From positions 51,464-115,463 of the forward strand of contig CAZKAP010000003.1 in assembly GCA_964550895.1 (NCBI GenBank): DNA of 64,000 nucleotides. The letters are read 5' to 3'. The DNA comes from CAZKAP01 sp964550895. Lineage in GTDB: Bacteria > Bacteroidota > Bacteroidia > Flavobacteriales > Flavobacteriaceae. This document shows positions 61,768 through 64,000 of the stretch, one piece after another. The first letter of the stretch is position 1, and each line of letters begins with the position of its first letter. The translations under genes and the position numbers were made by a program. The notes under the pieces are model-generated. The model saw nothing but the letters and a program-made list of their open reading frames with translations. It was not told the DNA's origin and made no database searches.

Positions 61768-62241
61768 TTAAGATAGGATGGGAAAACCCAGGGTACGCTG
61801 ATCAGCGGGAAGGTTATCCCCCACAAAGGCCCGGAAGGGCTCCATGGAGATATTAATCGAAGCGTCCATGATCCACAACATGCCCGCCGCCACCCAAAGC
61901 ACGGAAGAATTGGGCATGATCACCAGTGCTATAGAGGCCAGAATCGCCCCCACCAGGAAGTAGGGCCTCCTCCTTCCCAGCTTTGTCCAGGTCCTGTCGC
62001 TCAGATATCCAATGATGGGTTGAACCACCAGACCGGTGACAGGAGCCACGATCCAGAGGATGGGAATGTCCTCCACTTTTGCAACCAGCGTCTCGAATAT
62101 CCGGGAGGTGTTGGCATTCTGTAGGGCAAACCCAAACTGAATTCCCAGGAATCCGAAACTCATATTCCATATTTCCCAGAAGCTCAACTCCCTTTTACGG
62201 GGGCAAACGGATGCAGTTTGGATATTCATAAGTTGAACCAT
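61768..62241 (-). pseudogene. truncated duplicate of the SLC45-like MFS gene
   Basis: A 157-residue frame equivalent to the first 150 residues of the MFS gene at 59166-60725, with about 11 substitutions over 135 aligned residues (for example FETLVAKVED against FETLGAEVED). Similarity stops at ...QRTLGF; the frame then ends after PILS and a stop. Only about four of twelve helices remain, so it cannot transport. Similarity continues upstream of the start codon (GCGAAATC.TTAA and nearby bases), which shows that the promoter region was duplicated too. I infer loss of the 3' part by recombination near the DUF6090 gene. Confidence 0.85.
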
Positions 62242-62392
62242 TTCGGATAGAACACGGAAATTTAACTAAACCTTGCGAAATCTTTAAGTTTCATTCGAAA
62301 AGCCCTGTGTTAAAACCTGCCGTGATAAAATCCGGTCTCCCTTGTCCTTAAAGGCCAGGCCGTCAAGAAAACGATTAGATGTAGCGAACCGG

Positions 62393-63868
62393 TCACTTCC
62401 AGGGATCCGGCCGCCGAGTCAGTGGAAACTCCGTACTTGGGGAACGGGCCGTCTGGAGTGCCTGCAGGAGATTGGCACGAATCTGCGGATAGCTGCTGCC
62501 GAGGTCGGTGGATTCAGAAGGATCGATGTGCAGGTTGTACAATTCGTAGCGTGACTCCTCTACAAAATGAATCAATTTCCAATTCTCCCTAACCAGTGCC
62601 TGTATAGGGCCTTGCCGCTCGTTGAATTCCCAATACAAATCCCTGCCTTCTTCCTGAATTTCATCCGATAATAACCCGGCTAGGAATGAACGCCCGTCGT
62701 CTTCTTGTACTTTTTGTGCCCCGGTCAGATCCCTCAGGGTTTCTTTGATATCCCAGAAGGCCACTGGCTCATTCATACGTCGGCCCGGGGTTATACTATC
62801 CGGCCAATATGCGAGGAAAGGAACCCGGATACCCCCCTCGTATAGATCCCGTTTCCGTCCTCTGAACGGGCCATTGCTATTAAAAAATTCCTCTTTCAGG
62901 TTATCGTACTCGTGTCCGTTATCACTGGTGAAAATCAACAGGGTGTTGTCAAGTTCACCCTGGCGTTCTAACTCGGCAAGCAACCGGCCGATATCCGAAT
63001 CCATCTTGCTTACCATGGTCGCATAGGTGACGTGGCCATCGCGATCGTGAAAATAATGCCCTGAGGTCATTTCGCGTAGCGGCCAACCCAGGCTATCATA
63101 CTGCGACTTGTATTCTTCAGGTATGGTCAATTCGAAATGGGGGGTCGTATAGGCGAGATAAAGGAAAAAAGGCCTATCATCTCCCTTCCGAAGAAAATCT
63201 AACGACTTAAGCGTGAATGTCTCCTGCACGTGCTCACCTACCTTTTCGGCTGTGCGATTCGGCAGGCTCAACAGGGAATCGTTTTCCCAAATTTCCCGGG
63301 GATAATAATGATGAGCGGGAAGATGACGGTTAAACCCAAAAAAGTAGTCAAACCCCTGCGCATTGGGAACCGTTTCAGAAAGGTTTTCCGCCAATCCCCA
63401 TTTGCCTACCATCCCGGTCCGATATCCAACGCCTCTAAGCATCTCGGCGATCGTTTCCTTTTCCGGATCGAAATCTACAGGCTTTCCACTTAGAGACCAG
63501 GCCGGATTACCTCGGACCCGGCTGTGCCCCGTGTGATAACCCGTCAATAAGGACGCCCGTGAAGGGCCGCATACTGTGCTGCCTGCGTACATCCGATTCA
63601 GGACCAGTCCTTCTGCTGCCAAACGATCGAGTACCGGAGTCTGAATCCGTACTTGCCCGTTGAATCCGACATCGCCCCAACCCAGGTCGTCAGCAACGAT
63701 CAGGACGATATTCGGTGAGGGCCCTGCCTCCGCTTCCCGACCTACAGATTTGCAATTCAACAGTAAAAGGACACTTAAGCCTATGAGATAAACAGGATAA
63801 AATTGAGACTTCAAAGCACTCGGGATAGGCAGCGTAGTCGACAAGGCGATCGCCCGGAAGAATCGCAA
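62393..63868 (-). CDS. lipoprotein sulfatase (type I, Cys-type)
   Basis: A sulfatase of 491 residues from TTG 63868, or 473 from TTG 63814, which would give a compact lipoprotein signal (KSQFYPVYLIGLSVLLLLNC). The lipobox LLLNC predicts a membrane-anchored lipoprotein. Metal ligands appear in NIVLIVADDLGWGD, the formylglycine site is the Cys in VCGPSRASLLTG (CxPSR), and LLIFTSDNGHE holds further ligands. It hydrolyses sulfate esters, in marine Bacteroidota often of algal or animal polysaccharides. No partner sulfatase-maturase or SusCD pair is in the window. No ATG start is available. Confidence 0.92.
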   Translation of the reverse strand: MRFFRAIALSTTLPIPSALKSQFYPVYLIGLSVLLLLNCKSVGREAEAGPSPNIVLIVADDLGWGDVGFNGQVRIQTPVLDRLAAEGLVLNRMYAGSTVCGPSRASLLTGYHTGHSRVRGNPAWSLSGKPVDFDPEKETIAEMLRGVGYRTGMVGKWGLAENLSETVPNAQGFDYFFGFNRHLPAHHYYPREIWENDSLLSLPNRTAEKVGEHVQETFTLKSLDFLRKGDDRPFFLYLAYTTPHFELTIPEEYKSQYDSLGWPLREMTSGHYFHDRDGHVTYATMVSKMDSDIGRLLAELERQGELDNTLLIFTSDNGHEYDNLKEEFFNSNGPFRGRKRDLYEGGIRVPFLAYWPDSITPGRRMNEPVAFWDIKETLRDLTGAQKVQEDDGRSFLAGLLSDEIQEEGRDLYWEFNERQGPIQALVRENWKLIHFVEESRYELYNLHIDPSESTDLGSSYPQIRANLLQALQTARSPSTEFPLTRRPDPWK

Positions 63869-63926
63869 ATTTGTCTAATATATAAAAATAAAAACCGCAA
63901 CTATGGAAGACGCGGTTTCTATTTGT

Positions 63927-63997
63927 TGGCCTACTAGGACTCGAACCTAGAATGACTGAACCAAAATCAGTAGTGTTGCCAATTACACCATAGGCCA
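63927..63997 (-). tRNA. tRNA-Gln (anticodon TTG)
   Basis: The minus strand folds as a 71-base tRNA. The acceptor stem is TGGCCTA / TAGGCCA with discriminator A. The anticodon arm is ACTGA-TTTTGGT-TCAGT with anticodon TTG, and the T arm contains GGTTCGAGTCC. The CCA end is not encoded. It lies about 60 bases upstream of the sulfatase gene start. Confidence 0.95.
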
Positions 63998-64000
63998 ATA

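Noticed and set aside
1..64000. Insertion sequences, CRISPR arrays, integrase or attachment sites
   Set aside because: No transposase, integrase, cas gene or spaced direct-repeat array was seen. The island at 9.3-15.5 kb has no recognisable mobility gene.

Overview
The window reads as chromosomal DNA of a Flavobacteriia-type Bacteroidota with moderately high GC. The basis is a 2386-residue SprA (type IX secretion outer-membrane translocon), an alternative complex III (actABCDEF) joined to a heme-copper oxidase, the rimP-nusA-infB order, a DUF6090 protein, a SLC45-like MFS transporter and a Bacteroidota-type promoter (TTG-N17-TAnnTTTG). Almost all genes lie on the minus strand. No insertion sequence, CRISPR array or rRNA operon was seen. 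One tRNA-Gln lies at the right edge.

Layout. 1-2.7 kb: the end of a DUF255 protein coupled to an MscS channel gene. 2.7-9.2 kb: tsaB downstream of a complete MacB-type tripartite efflux operon (ATPase, two FtsX-type permeases, HlyD adaptor, TolC). 9.3-15.5 kb: an accessory island, described below. 15.7-19.3 kb: a second efflux operon (two permeases and an adaptor) without ATPase or TolC. 19.5-24.7 kb: cytochrome oxidase subunits III/IV and assembly genes (cyoE, SCO, DUF420). 24.8-27.2 kb: two TonB-like proteins, a VanZ-like protein and gcvH. 27.2-42 kb: sprA, ruvA, maeB, a sodium/solute symporter, queG, ruvB and a GIN-domain protein. 42-54 kb: actABCDEF-coxBA, probably one respiratory super-operon ending in a strong terminator. 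54-59 kb: a SPOR protein, infB, nusA and rimP. 59-64 kb: an MFS transporter, a DUF6090 protein, a truncated duplicate of the MFS gene, a lipoprotein sulfatase and tRNA-Gln.

The island at 9.3-15.5 kb is the most unusual part. In transcription order it holds a small HTH regulator, two tiny ORFs (54 and 49 codons), a hairpin terminator/attenuator, a secreted protein with a carboxypeptidase-regulatory-like domain, a 624-residue terpene-cyclase-like enzyme, a PqqD-like/M50 membrane protease fusion, two more tiny ORFs and a strong terminator. A separate promoter then drives a 75-residue protein and a stand-alone C39 peptidase. The 49-residue peptide has a classical double-glycine leader (EMGWIRGG), which is the type of site C39 peptidases cut. 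The cyclase-like protein carries class I aspartate motifs in its N-terminal half and a class II DxDD motif with squalene-hopene-cyclase-like signatures in its C-terminal half.

The reading offered is a ribosomally made, possibly terpene-modified peptide system set between two efflux operons that could export its product. The individual motifs are seen in the sequence. The pathway is inference.
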